Source: Pseudomonadota bacterium (GTDB taxonomy: Bacteria; Pseudomonadota; Gammaproteobacteria; Burkholderiales; Rhodocyclaceae). From it: a stretch of DNA of 47,457 bases. The stretch lies in NCBI GenBank assembly GCA_018262285.1, contig JAGTRX010000010.1:1-47457 (forward strand), given 5' to 3'. Position 1 is the first letter of the stretch. Each line of letters begins with the position of its first letter. The notes below the pieces were generated by a model that was not told the DNA's origin, made no database searches, and saw nothing but the letters and a program-made list of their open reading frames with translations. A program made the position numbers and the translations under genes. This document shows, one piece after another, positions 17,101-24,829 of the stretch.

Positions 17101-19221
17101 TCCGTCTAGTTGCCGCAACAAGTGGAGCAATAGGTAGCTTTCCTCTATGAACCCGTCCTGAGCCATAACCTCTACCAGCTCATGCGCAGACACGAGCTTG
17201 TGGCGCACCACATACGCAGAAAGCGCACCCCAGTGTTTGCCCTGGAGAAAGACGTCGCGAGCCCGCGTCTTGGCATCATCGACGCTACCGGCATGTTCCA
17301 TATGGTATATCTCGGCCGTCACCAAGCCTCTTGCACCGTATGAGACCGCGAGCGCTTGATGAGCCGATCGCCGAACGCCTACGGCTACTAAGCTTTCCAA
17401 CCCAGCACGTACCGTCTCGTGCATCTCGAATGATTCCGCAGCTTGCCTGCACAGCAATCCCTGCGTTACCAATTCTCGAATGGCAGCTCCAACATTGTCT
17501 GTCGGAAAGACCTCTTCAGCCTCATGCCGCCTAAACGGCAAGGCAAAACATACGAGCTTCTCGGCGGCACTCCTGGCACTATCACTTATTCGTGCAAAGC
17601 GGGACTGTTCTGCGTGGGCGAGAATATCCTCTGGCGGCTTGGCTGCAATTTCTGCCATCTCTTGGACAGAGGATGCCAGTGCCAGCGATTGTGCAAGCTT
17701 TGCTAACAAACCTGTCGCTCGCCCTGCCGTCACTTGATGATAGATATCCCAAAGCTTCGCGCGGTCCAGATTGGCATGGTGGCACGATGTCAGCCCTGCA
17801 AATTCATCGAAGGTGAAGCCGGGGATATCGAGTCGCTCAACTCCGTACTTGTTTCTATCCAATGAGGACAATTCACGTAATGTGCTCTCCTGCCCAAAAA
17901 TGGCTACTCGGCATGCGGACGACGATAATGCCCGAATGAAGGTAGCCAAATCACGAGAGAAGGCCGTGCTACATGTGCCCTCCACCATATCGATTAGGAA
18001 GAGCACTTCACAGGGAATTCTTGAATACGCTTGCGCGAGACTCTCATACACCGCTTCGTCCGGCGGCCCCTCTTGGACGGCAAGTGAAAACGGCTCACCG
18101 ATCTTATAACGGCGAAGGTGAAATGCCACGCCGGCGAGAACGTCACGCAGCGTGATGGCAGGACGCACTTCGGCGTAGTAGACCAAACGATCTGGATCGT
18201 TGATTTCCGATGCCCGTGCGACCGCACCTGCAAGGGTCGTTTTCCCCGATCCGGAAATTCCAACCGCTTCAATCGCCTTGCCGCTCCACTGAGTTGTGAA
18301 GCGCTCAATCAGATCTCGTCGCCCCACATGATCAAGAGCGAGTTGCGGCGCGTCCTTTATGGGAATCATGTGCGGCCACACCGTGCGCAACTCGATCTCG
18401 AGTTCCTCATGGACGAATTTTCGCCCTGGCTGTTTAGAGATGTCGTTGATAAAGCCAAGCAGGTTCCTGAAGAGCGTGTTCTCGATCACTTCACGCTGGA
18501 GTCCGTATCGCTGTTCTAAACGGCTATGGACTCGTTTCGCCACTTCCAACTCGGTGCCATAGAGCGGCTGGATCTCTATCCTCGGAAGGACATCAGGTAA
18601 GCAATTGTGTAAGTCCTCAAGTTTGGCGATATACCTTGTCAGGACTTCAGGTGCAGCCCCTTCCAGATTCGCGAGATCCTGAAAGGCGGCAACTAGCCTT
18701 GATCTCGCCTGTGAAGGATCTATCAGCAGATCCGCTGGCACCCTCCAACGCATCAGCTTTTCACGGAACGCTACTGTCCTCTTGACTTGGGACAAAGCAT
18801 CGTTTCGCGCAAGGCCGTGTAGAGCGCGCCAATATGCCTCTGTGGCGCTATTGGGCGCGTTGATGCCTGCACTAATGAGCCCCGTTACAACGCTATCGAC
18901 CTCGTCACCGAGAATCCAGAGTTGTGTGTGGTTGTTACCGGTGAGGTGCCTAATCGTATTTGGCAATAGCTCGCCGACGGCCAAGGACAACGACCATGGG
19001 GTGGGGTTCAGAGTGCCTGCAATGTCTTCCGTTGGTTTCTTGATTTGGATGTATTGGCGCTGCTCTGTCCCATTGTCCGTCCAGGATAGATCGAGATCAT
19101 CCTTCCCCTCCGGCCGCGCCGAAGCCGATTGACCGCGGCTGTCGAAGTGGTCGAACAGCCTATCTAGGATGACGATCGCCTGATAGTCGAATCCTTTAAT
19201 TGCGCTAATTCCGCCCGACAT
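14140..19221 (-). CDS. Cap4-like nuclease-STAND NTPase-HEAT giant protein
   Basis: A 1693-residue protein with the layout of an antiviral STAND (Avs-like) ATPase. Residues 1 to about 200 are DUF4297/Cap4 nuclease-like: GISAIKGFDYQAIV, then GKDDLDLSW (metal Asp near 43-45) and YIQIKKP (catalytic QxK near 60). The NTPase has Walker A GISGSGKTTL (Lys near 326) and Walker B VLFLIDMVEG (near 409). A winged-helix-like linker follows, then a long alpha-solenoid with HEAT-type units such as VRKHAALALSQRR and LRRAAIVAAGRLPYE (about 900-1250). The C-terminal 300 residues are helical and unassigned. By analogy the solenoid would sense a phage protein and the nuclease would cut DNA after oligomerisation. 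It converges on the HD/Panacea pair with a 63-nt gap. Confidence 0.82.
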   Translation of the reverse strand: MSGGISAIKGFDYQAIVILDRLFDHFDSRGQSASARPEGKDDLDLSWTDNGTEQRQYIQIKKPTEDIAGTLNPTPWSLSLAVGELLPNTIRHLTGNNHTQLWILGDEVDSVVTGLISAGINAPNSATEAYWRALHGLARNDALSQVKRTVAFREKLMRWRVPADLLIDPSQARSRLVAAFQDLANLEGAAPEVLTRYIAKLEDLHNCLPDVLPRIEIQPLYGTELEVAKRVHSRLEQRYGLQREVIENTLFRNLLGFINDISKQPGRKFVHEELEIELRTVWPHMIPIKDAPQLALDHVGRRDLIERFTTQWSGKAIEAVGISGSGKTTLAGAVARASEINDPDRLVYYAEVRPAITLRDVLAGVAFHLRRYKIGEPFSLAVQEGPPDEAVYESLAQAYSRIPCEVLFLIDMVEGTCSTAFSRDLATFIRALSSSACRVAIFGQESTLRELSSLDRNKYGVERLDIPGFTFDEFAGLTSCHHANLDRAKLWDIYHQVTAGRATGLLAKLAQSLALASSVQEMAEIAAKPPEDILAHAEQSRFARISDSARSAAEKLVCFALPFRRHEAEEVFPTDNVGAAIRELVTQGLLCRQAAESFEMHETVRAGLESLVAVGVRRSAHQALAVSYGARGLVTAEIYHMEHAGSVDDAKTRARDVFLQGKHWGALSAYVVRHKLVSAHELVEVMAQDGFIEESYLLLHLLRQLDGASEVDDLLRLITEQPARYFSHYQWASAVTEAILEFDARCLHDLTVLIVEKASSQEQKESAIGLLSVAIMRKGAVVEPRTIDFFNFQSREVKRQLVRILLRAQHRDALGVALRFLASDVEDPDSQRSPALTQWALQIGTKDQVVEFLAAMPPVRTAEMVVWRSALLGPLTKFVWSKRAELRRFCVEIVRDTDEQRVLENAIRVLVFLAEPSLLQICEPLMNRTDSVRALVLLLPALVPSLCDQRQYEIKVLDATDNLQSRLTACSILAALGADMGALYRRLRLLESDPKQLAAWNFWFLTIAVQHPFPDAIPLLEEQLNSPDNKSLPILVPALVKLGELGESSATEMLIRALSHTHPLVRKHAALALSQRRSHTALPALITQYSKESKEELFATIATAIVASGPNSTDELPQAHETPATQLWRCILATRLRDVNVADWLAAIAIDHSKHWQLRRAAIVAAGRLPYEMALERIVPVVMAERSPLAIDQSRNLGCHATMVSILLFGALDLVRFLAKGHQDFVGFVEGIFDANNSDAISPQGLPSGTAAAEWLFNRLIRHGSPANVSAPDQVINELAVPLLQSAVLRSLRLCGRPDLIEEQLAGTDHVWLAMKCLKERARIGASDEEIASRLRTLVSASPCRGEALLDRVIGEWYGARVTRPNSSQPISSRPPTTTASARLSYDDMVGILRGTSPPSNLPASLMLTGAVTSGQFDYLVSLADPANDPERGIETYLPLISFTGNGHVVAQRRMTHLGTADTPRERIRPAIAAANSFGIPVHWQEALMTGYLASIFVPRYLACLGALDSSERFYEHLDRHEQDLMPYLCDVSKSEPVRKYIDRRIIPMLSRYAFAGTDEMFEGLCTLAAQIDDPEIDPVIRGLLVRWQGRFDVRSPLPQHSTNPPLWRGFKRLVEHPRFQAINDWRSHLSTVLQAQVAWYHADEIVRVLERDPRSYVLIESRLFKALNWEHFAQDEIDRLEDAAERLFGQFH

Positions 19222-19763
19222 TCCGTTGTGTCGTCCTATATGCGAATGCTTGTCGCGACTCCGACACTTGAGCCTTCACGTGCCGATTCCGGAGTTCATC
19301 TTTGTGGGTCTGATCTTAATGGTACTTACTTAGCCGAATCTGCGCCAAATTTTCGTAACAATGAATTGAAACAATCAAGGAAGCTGGCATCCAGGCAAAC
19401 TGAGGGGCCGACGCAAACCGCAGCCCATGTGGTCGCCAGCCGAGATGCACCATACCCGCAAAACTGAAGAGGCTCAACATCGTCAGATCACCAGACATGC
19501 AAGTCTGCACCATACCTCCGATTGTCTGGTGCCGGCCACATTGCTGACGTAGATTTCCGTATAAACGAAGGCCAGCAATGGCCGATCAGCACTCACTCAG
19601 TTCGCGCACTACACGACCGCTCCGCTCAGTTATCGGGCAGAAGAAGTATCTGGCCACGGCAGCCACGGGCAGGCAACCGGCATAGGTCGAAACCAAAGAG
19701 GAGTCTGTATCCCGGTCGCCTCCAAATATAAAAACCTGCGGTGTCGTCCAATAGAATCGTTTC
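19222..19763. other. Gap at right side of defence block
   Basis: About 540 bases between the STAND gene start and the cupin gene end. It should hold the STAND promoter near 19230-19300. Short minus-strand frames (19316-19513 and 19586-19819) have no ribosome-binding site or recognised family. No insertion-sequence ends, tRNA remnant or long direct repeat was found by eye, so the island boundary here is not marked. Confidence 0.4.
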
Positions 19764-20159
19764 CTATTTTGGTTTATTCCCAGCCGCTTCAGGTTCGTTC
19801 GCAAGAACGCTAACACCACGGCATTCGGTCAAGCCATCCGGCAGATAATCCGGCCTCACTGGCGAGAACACCTCGATGGCGATCGAGTCTTCAATCGTTT
19901 GCGCACCGTGTTCGACGTTCATCGGGACATTCCATGAGTCTCCGGGACGAACGTCGAAAGTCTCTCCGCAGATGGTCAGTCGCAGGTGACCCTTGACCAG
20001 ATAACCGGTCTGTTCGTATGGGTGTGCATGAAAGGGCAAATCACGTCCCTTGGCGAGAACGAACTCGGCCATCAGCGTATTTTCACCATAGGCGAGAGTC
20101 TTCCGCAGGATGCCGGGCAGCGCTTCGATGTAGCCTTCTTCATTCTGGCGAGCAAACAT
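19764..20159 (-). CDS. Cupin-domain protein
   Basis: A 131-residue single-domain cupin. The two metal-binding motifs are visible: PFHAHPYEQTGYLVKG with His, His and Glu ligands (motif 1) and GDSWNVPMNVEHGAQT with the final His (motif 2). Small cupins of this kind bind a divalent metal and act as isomerases, dioxygenases or sensors; the substrate is unknown. The frame is open to 20216, but the ATG at 20159 has GGAG at ideal spacing and gives the usual N-terminus. It lies 68 nt downstream of the SleB-type hydrolase on the same strand. The C-terminal tail after VFSPVRPDYLPD is poorly conserved-looking. Confidence 0.8.
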   Translation of the reverse strand: MFARQNEEGYIEALPGILRKTLAYGENTLMAEFVLAKGRDLPFHAHPYEQTGYLVKGHLRLTICGETFDVRPGDSWNVPMNVEHGAQTIEDSIAIEVFSPVRPDYLPDGLTECRGVSVLANEPEAAGNKPK

Positions 20160-20227
20160 GGTTTCTCCGAGAACAACGTTTCGTATTTCGATCGCCGATT
20201 CGCAAGCTGTCAGCAAAACCGTACCCG

Positions 20228-20902
20228 CTATCGCGATACATTTCGTAAATCCGCAGGTGGCTGCGTGAGCCTGTAAAAACGGATTTGCTCTGCCGGAGGT
20301 AATCCTGGATGGGACGGTTCACCGATGAATCGCAGAGATCGACTGCCTTCCCAGGGCGCGAAAACACCCCTGGCCTGAGAGGACATAGGATAGTAGAAGT
20401 TGACGACCAATGACAAACCGTAACGCTGCTCCCATGGCGTCTGGGTCAGCGGATTATCTTGGCCGCGCAGGGCGACACGGCTGCCTCCAAGGGCGTATTG
20501 CCAACGCGCGACATCTTTCGGACAAAGGAATTCTTTCGAATAGGGCGAGCGTCGCGAAACCGCCGGATTGAACTGACCTGGCTTAAAAATCACGCCAGAA
20601 ACGCCACGGCCATATTGTCGTGACGCACTTGCCGAGATTTCGCCCAATCGCACACGATTCATCACTCCCCAGGCGATGCCCTGGTAAATACGCTTGTCGT
20701 CCGCGAATCCGGTAGAACTTGCTTCGGCATAGACCAGTCGAGCCAGCAGTTCTTCGTCGGCAGGGTGAATCTTGTCCATCGCGGATCGCGTCGTCTGACC
20801 CGGTGCTCGCTGCAAGCACTGCGGCAGATCAGCTGCCAACACCCTTGTGGCCAGCATCAAGCTTGCTACCAGCCAAATTAGACAGGATTTTGGCCGCATC
20901 AA
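20228..20902 (-). CDS. SleB-type cell wall hydrolase
   Basis: A 224-residue exported protein of the Hydrolase_2/SleB group, which cleaves peptidoglycan glycan strands. The signal peptide is clear (SCLIWLVASLMLATRVLA-ADLP). The domain starts at ELLARLVYAEASS with the catalytic Glu, followed by IAWGVMNRVRLG, GVIFKPGQFNP and the C-terminal VVNFYYP. It acts in the periplasm, in turnover or remodelling rather than spore germination in this type of organism. The ATG overlaps the stop of the Hsp15 gene by 4 nt, so the genes are co-translated. The cupin gene follows on the same strand. Confidence 0.8.
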   Translation of the reverse strand: MMRPKSCLIWLVASLMLATRVLAADLPQCLQRAPGQTTRSAMDKIHPADEELLARLVYAEASSTGFADDKRIYQGIAWGVMNRVRLGEISASASRQYGRGVSGVIFKPGQFNPAVSRRSPYSKEFLCPKDVARWQYALGGSRVALRGQDNPLTQTPWEQRYGLSLVVNFYYPMSSQARGVFAPWEGSRSLRFIGEPSHPGLPPAEQIRFYRLTQPPADLRNVSR

Positions 20903-21285
20903 AATTCGCTGAACCGCTTGATCTGCCGACGATCACGCTTGCTCGGGCGGCCTTTGATATCCGCCCCAGGCGTCGGCGCCAGGCGCTGCAGTTCAGCCAG
21001 TTTGGCGCGGGATTCGATACTTTCAGGCGTTTCTTCGTAGAGCGAGCGCGCTTCCGGCGCCGGGCGGCGTTGGTCGTTGAGCCCACGCACAATCACCGTC
21101 CATTTTTCGTAGGTGTTGATTTCGAGCGTATCGCCAACGACGATTTCCTTGGCTGGTTTGACCTGCACGCCATTGACCTTGACCTTGCCGCCGTCGATAG
21201 CATCGGAGGCCAGACTACGGGTTTTGAAGAAGCGCGCCGCCCACAACCATTTATCGATGCGCATGCGGGTGGCCGGATCACTCAT
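20899..21285 (-). CDS. hslR: Hsp15-like S4-domain RNA-binding protein
   Basis: A 128-residue protein with an N-terminal S4 RNA-binding fold: MRIDKWLWAARFFKTRSLA, then GGKVKVNGVQVKPAKEI and VGDTLEI. The basic C-terminal tail (GRPSKRDRRQIKRF) is typical of Hsp15. The E. coli homologue binds free 50S subunits with stalled peptidyl-tRNA and helps recycle them, and is heat-induced. Length matches the family (about 130). It sits upstream of the SleB gene with a 4-nt overlap and downstream of a small hypothetical. Confidence 0.88.
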   Translation of the reverse strand: MSDPATRMRIDKWLWAARFFKTRSLASDAIDGGKVKVNGVQVKPAKEIVVGDTLEINTYEKWTVIVRGLNDQRRPAPEARSLYEETPESIESRAKLAELQRLAPTPGADIKGRPSKRDRRQIKRFSEF

Positions 21286-21303
21286 GGAACAAGGATTCTG
21301 ATG

Positions 21304-21555
21304 CTATTCCGGTACGGCAACAGAAAGCTTGGTCTGGAGACGCGCCAATCCATCTTTGACCTTCGCCGCCAGCTTTTCCGTTTCGGGTTCGGCCAAAACG
21401 TTTTCTGTCGTCCATTCGCAAAATGCCGCCATCAGCGAAGCGCGCTCGGCAGTCAGTTTTGAATCGGCCAGGCCGGATTCGATGATGGGAATGAGCGCGG
21501 CAGCAGCGCGCAGGCGGTTGAGTTCAGGCGTGGGGGAAGGAATCTGCTTTGGCAT
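21304..21555 (-). CDS. Small conserved-looking hypothetical protein
   Basis: An 83-residue protein, mostly helical and acidic in the middle (LIPIIESGLADSKLTAERASLMAAFCEW), with no membrane segment or recognised domain. It lies 18 nt upstream of the Hsp15 gene on the same strand and is likely its co-transcribed leader gene. It is the last core-looking gene before the xis-int module. Function is unknown. Confidence 0.6.
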   Translation of the reverse strand: MPKQIPSPTPELNRLRAAAALIPIIESGLADSKLTAERASLMAAFCEWTTENVLAEPETEKLAAKVKDGLARLQTKLSVAVPE

Positions 21556-21647
21556 GGCGCCATTGTAATGGATGCCATGCTTGTTTCAGTCTGGTACCCG
21601 CTTACTGCCCATCTTCAAAATTTCCGCACCACAAACTTTTTCCGGAT

Positions 21648-21664
21648 AGAAGTGGGTCACTTCT
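21648..21664. promoter_or_regulatory. Inverted repeat upstream of xis-int module
   Basis: AGAAGTG-GGT-CACTTCT is a perfect 7-bp inverted repeat 53 bp upstream of the excisionase-like gene. Its place and size fit an operator for the small HTH protein encoded next, or an arm-type integrase site. No second copy was noticed. Confidence 0.4.
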
Positions 21665-21716
21665 GTATCTTGGTCTTCGTGTGGCGCTATGCCGCATCAC
21701 TTTTCAGGAGACCAAC

Positions 21717-21953
21717 ATGCAACAGACTTTTCTGACCACCGAGCAGCTTTCTGCCCGGATTCATTACGACCCCCGCACCATTCGCGACCAGTTGAAAGAT
21801 AGCGTCCTGCTCGAAGGCGTGCATTACGTCCGCCCCTTTGGCCGGCGCAAATTGTTGTTCATCTGGGAGACCATCGAGCGCGACATCCTGGCTTGTGCCC
21901 AGGAAGTGGCGATGGGCATCCCGATGGCCAATGGAGGGGTTTGCCATGGCTAG
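21717..21953 (+). CDS. Excisionase-like small HTH protein
   Basis: A 78-residue protein resembling the excisionase/MerR-like winged helix: TTEQLSARIHYDPRTIRDQL is the helix-turn-helix, followed by GVHYVRPFGRRKLLFIWETIE, the typical wing and strand. Such proteins bend DNA beside the integrase sites and decide between integration and excision, and may repress the operon. GGAG lies 8 nt before the ATG. The stop TAG is inside the integrase start (ATGGCTAG), an 8-nt overlap. The longer frame starting at 21549 has no support. Confidence 0.78.
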   Translation: MQQTFLTTEQLSARIHYDPRTIRDQLKDSVLLEGVHYVRPFGRRKLLFIWETIERDILACAQEVAMGIPMANGGVCHG

Positions 21954-23223
21954 TATCCGCAGCAACAACGGCAAGTTGTTCTGGGATTTTCGATACCGTG
22001 GCGTGCGTTGCCGGGAATACACCCTGCTCGACGATGCCCCGGACAACCGTCGCAAGATGGCGAAAGTCCTCAGGAAGATCGAAGCCGATATCGAGGCCGG
22101 ATGCTTCGACTATCGCCAAACCTTCCCGAACAGCAAGAACGCCGATAAGTTCGATGCGGCGCCGTTACCGAAAGCGCCGGCTATTGCCCCGGTCGAACGG
22201 CCGCTGCCGGTGGTGCAGGTCGGCCCTCTCTTCAAGAACTTCGCCGAAATCTGGTTTGGCGAGATGTCCGTCAGCTGGCGCCGGACTTATATCCGCACCG
22301 TGCGTCAGACGCTGGACAAACACCTGCTGCCAGCCTTTGGAGAAAAAGGGGTCGGCAGCATTCGTCGAGAAGATATCCTTGGTTTTCGGTCACAACTCGC
22401 CAAAGTACGAGGCCGCAAGCAAGGTACCTTACTTTCACCGCGTCGGATCAATGCAGTAACGCTTGTCCTCAAACAGGTGCTCAATGAAGCCGCCGACCGC
22501 TTTGACTTTAACACGCCTTCGCTACGGATCAAGCCCCTCAAGATCAAGCGCTCGGATGTCCATCCCTTCAGCCTGGAAGAAGTCCGCCAAATTGTGGACA
22601 ACGTTCGGGTCGATTTCCGCAATTACTATACGGTGCGGTTTTTCACGGGCATGCGAACCGGCGAAATCGACGGCCTCAAATGGAAATATGTCGACTTCCA
22701 TCGCCGTCTGATTCTGGTGCGCGAAAGCCGGGTGGGCGGCGAACAGGAAGCGGATGCCAAGACCAGCCAGAGCCTGCGCGATATCCAGATGTCCGAGCCG
22801 GTATATCAGGCTCTCAAATCCCAACATATCGCCACCGGCAAGCTGAGCGAATTCGTCTTCTGCAACCGGGATGGAAATCCGCTCGATGCCAACAATATCA
22901 CCAAACGGGTGTGGTATCCCCTGCTCCGGCATTTGGGAATGGAAATGCGCAATCCCTATCAGACGCGCCATACCGCTGCCACGCTGTGGCTGGCCGCCGG
23001 AGAAAACCCCGAGTGGATCGCCCGCCAGATGGGCCACGCCACCACGGAAATGCTTTTCAAGGTCTATTCCCGCTATGTGCCGAATCTGACCCGGCGCGAC
23101 GGTTCGGCCTTCGAACTGCTCCTCCAGCAATCCAGCAGCGCCCCTGTGCGCCACAGCTTCGTTGCCGCCAATGAAGTCCTCGTCAAGAACATCACCTCTA
23201 TTGAAGGAAATCATCATGCTTGA
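21946..23223 (+). CDS. Tyrosine-type integrase (DUF3596-like N-terminus)
   Basis: A 425-residue integrase. The N-terminus (SIRSNNGKLFWDFRYRGVRCREYT) matches the Min27/DUF3596 arm-binding domain of phage and island integrases. A SAM-like core-binding domain follows (LFKNFAEIWF...). Catalytic residues are in place: Arg in FTGMRTGEIDGL, HxxR-type QTRHTAATLW, the GH box in ARQMGHAT and the Tyr in KVYSRYVP. It should be active. The ATG at 21946 has GGAGGGG upstream and overlaps the excisionase gene by 8 nt, and the 3' end overlaps the HD gene by another 8 nt. No duplicated att sequence was found by eye around the module. Confidence 0.88.
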   Translation: MASIRSNNGKLFWDFRYRGVRCREYTLLDDAPDNRRKMAKVLRKIEADIEAGCFDYRQTFPNSKNADKFDAAPLPKAPAIAPVERPLPVVQVGPLFKNFAEIWFGEMSVSWRRTYIRTVRQTLDKHLLPAFGEKGVGSIRREDILGFRSQLAKVRGRKQGTLLSPRRINAVTLVLKQVLNEAADRFDFNTPSLRIKPLKIKRSDVHPFSLEEVRQIVDNVRVDFRNYYTVRFFTGMRTGEIDGLKWKYVDFHRRLILVRESRVGGEQEADAKTSQSLRDIQMSEPVYQALKSQHIATGKLSEFVFCNRDGNPLDANNITKRVWYPLLRHLGMEMRNPYQTRHTAATLWLAAGENPEWIARQMGHATTEMLFKVYSRYVPNLTRRDGSAFELLLQQSSSAPVRHSFVAANEVLVKNITSIEGNHHA

Positions 23224-24301
23224 AATGACTACCCATATCCCCGCTACCCTTTCGGCGCTTTCCACTTATTGCCGCCTGCCGAATCTGTTTCGTGTCACCG
23301 CTCTTCGCCGCGAGCCTCAAGTGAAGGGCACCCTTGTGACCGCGCATCTTTACCATGCTTCGGCCGCGCTGACGGTACGCTGGAAGTGCTGGTTTCCGGA
23401 TAGCCGTCTGGTCGAAGGCTCTCTGGTGCGGGTACTCTGGAAACGTTTTCCTGACAGCCTTGAGGGCATTATCGATATTAGCCGGCTGGTGGTCCTCGAA
23501 CTTCCGGAGCGCGACGAGAATCTGTTCCTGACCGTGCCTTCGGACTGGGTGGCTGACCGGACGCTGATCGCGCGTGCTGTCCGGCTCTGGGATGAACTGC
23601 CTGCGGTGATGCAGGAAGCGTTCAATGTCCTGTTCTGGGAGAGTGGTCGGTTTTACCGCTACTGTCAGGCGCCGAGTTCGATGCGCGGGCATCACGATAC
23701 AGTCTCCGGCAACCTGCGCCACAGCGTCGATACTGCCGAAGCGGCCTTGAGTCTTTCTTCACTGGCCGATGGGGTGCATCTCGGGGTGCTGACACTGGCG
23801 GCCCTGTTGCACGATGCCGGCAAGGCTGATGAATACCGGCTTTCCACCTCCGGCAAATGGCAACTGACGAACCGGGGCAATCTGCTCGGTCACAAGATCA
23901 CCATTGTTGAATGGCTGGCCGTGGCGCGCGAGAAGATGCGGCAGGGTTTTCCGGAAAACCAGTATCTGTCTTTGCAGCATGCACTGACGGCAGTGCAGGG
24001 TTCATCATCCTGGGGTGGATTGCGCCAGGCAATGACGCCGGAAGCCAATATTCTGGCAGCGGTTGATCGCGCTTCCGGCCAGGGTGATCTGATGGCGCGG
24101 CATCAATCGGCGGAAGGGGGCTGGGGTTATGCCCACCCGCATTTGAAATGCAAGCCGTTCAGTGTGGAAGCTTTGGGCAGGAACCGGATGCGGGGACTGG
24201 AGGCGTTGCAGGCGCGGATTGAGGCTCGGAAAAATGGATCTGAACCGGCCGATCATCAGGCTTCAACTGCAAAGGGGCAGCGCCGGACATTGAGCTTCTA
24301 A
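23216..24301 (+). CDS. OB-fold plus HD-domain protein (YhaM-like)
   Basis: A 361-residue protein. The first third looks like an OB fold (LFRVTALRREPQVKGTLVTA, VRWKCWFPDSRLVEGSLVRVLWK), followed by an HD domain: SSMRGHHDTVSGNLRHSVDTAE supplies the first His, TLAALLHDAGKADEY the HD pair. This OB-HD layout is that of the YhaM-type 3'-5' exonucleases and of HD proteins found with integrases in integrative elements. The start ATG at 23216 has AAGGA upstream and is interlocked with the integrase stop (ATGCTTGA), which argues for a shared job or dosage with the integrase. It could process DNA or RNA during transfer of the element; the substrate is not determined. A terminator follows. Confidence 0.75.
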   Translation: MLEMTTHIPATLSALSTYCRLPNLFRVTALRREPQVKGTLVTAHLYHASAALTVRWKCWFPDSRLVEGSLVRVLWKRFPDSLEGIIDISRLVVLELPERDENLFLTVPSDWVADRTLIARAVRLWDELPAVMQEAFNVLFWESGRFYRYCQAPSSMRGHHDTVSGNLRHSVDTAEAALSLSSLADGVHLGVLTLAALLHDAGKADEYRLSTSGKWQLTNRGNLLGHKITIVEWLAVAREKMRQGFPENQYLSLQHALTAVQGSSSWGGLRQAMTPEANILAAVDRASGQGDLMARHQSAEGGWGYAHPHLKCKPFSVEALGRNRMRGLEALQARIEARKNGSEPADHQASTAKGQRRTLSF

Positions 24302-24323
24302 GCGTTCCAACGTCAGAAGACAG

Positions 24324-24352
24324 GCCGGAGGGCGCAAGCTCTCTGGCTTTTT
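24324..24352 (+). terminator. Terminator of xis-int-HD operon
   Basis: GCCGGAG and CTCTGGC pair as a 7-bp stem (one G-U) around a 10-nt loop, followed at once by CTTTTT. It begins 23 nt after the HD gene stop and closes the module. Confidence 0.6.
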
Positions 24353-24368
24353 GGTGTTGTTTTGCACG

Positions 24369-24380
24369 CCGGAATTCCGG
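24369..24380. promoter_or_regulatory. 12-bp palindrome upstream of HU gene
   Basis: CCGGAATTCCGG is a perfect palindrome about 100 bp before the HU start, in the region that must hold the HU promoter. It may be a protein-binding site; alone it is weak evidence. TAGAAT at 24422 is a possible -10, without a well-spaced -35. Confidence 0.25.
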
Positions 24381-24480
24381 TTTGACGGCGTAAAGTTGCT
24401 TTCTTCCTGCCTTCGGCTCTTTAGAATAGGGCAATTATTGCAGGAGATGATTTTTCCAACCCGAAAGGAGACTCTGCACC

Positions 24481-24780
24481 ATGAACAAATCCGAACTGAT
24501 CGATGCCATTGCCGCTGGTGCTGAAATTACCAAGGCTGCTGCCGCCAAAGCGCTGGATACTGCTGTTCAAACCATTGTCGCCACGGTGGCCAAGGGCGAT
24601 GCGGTTACCCTGGTTGGCTTCGGCACTTTCAAGTCTGCAGCCCGCGCCGCGCGTGAAGGTCGTAATCCGCAAACCGGCAAGGCTTTGAAGATTGCTGCGA
24701 CCACTGTACCCAAGTTCACCGCTGGCGCGACCTTCAAGGAAGCCGTGGCCAACAAGGGCAAGAAGAAAAAAGCCAAATAA
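24481..24780 (+). CDS. hup: HU-family DNA-binding protein
   Basis: A 99-residue HU/IHF-family protein: MNKSELIDAIAAGAEITKAAA at the dimer helices, VTLVGFGTFKSAARAAREGRNPQTG at the hairpin that grips DNA, and a short Lys-rich tail (GKKKKAK). It is a nucleoid protein that bends DNA as a dimer and can help integrases. An AAGGAG lies 10 nt upstream. It stands alone between an integrase module and an accessory region, with its own terminator. It looks like a chromosomal gene, although HU is also a host factor that could serve the neighbouring integrase. Confidence 0.9.
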   Translation: MNKSELIDAIAAGAEITKAAAAKALDTAVQTIVATVAKGDAVTLVGFGTFKSAARAAREGRNPQTGKALKIAATTVPKFTAGATFKEAVANKGKKKKAK

Positions 24781-24792
24781 GGCCTTTCCCTT

Positions 24793-24829
24793 GCAGGCTG
24801 TCCGTAGCCCCCTCGGACAGCCTGCTTGA
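24793..24829 (+). terminator. Strong hairpin after HU
   Basis: GCAGGCTGTCCG pairs perfectly with CGGACAGCCTGC (12 bp) around a 9-nt loop, 12 nt after the HU stop. Only a short TT follows, but the stem is strong; it is the natural end of the HU transcript. Confidence 0.75.

Noticed and set aside
22522-23265. 247-codon minus-strand frame over the integrase
   Set aside because: Antisense to conserved catalytic boxes of the integrase.
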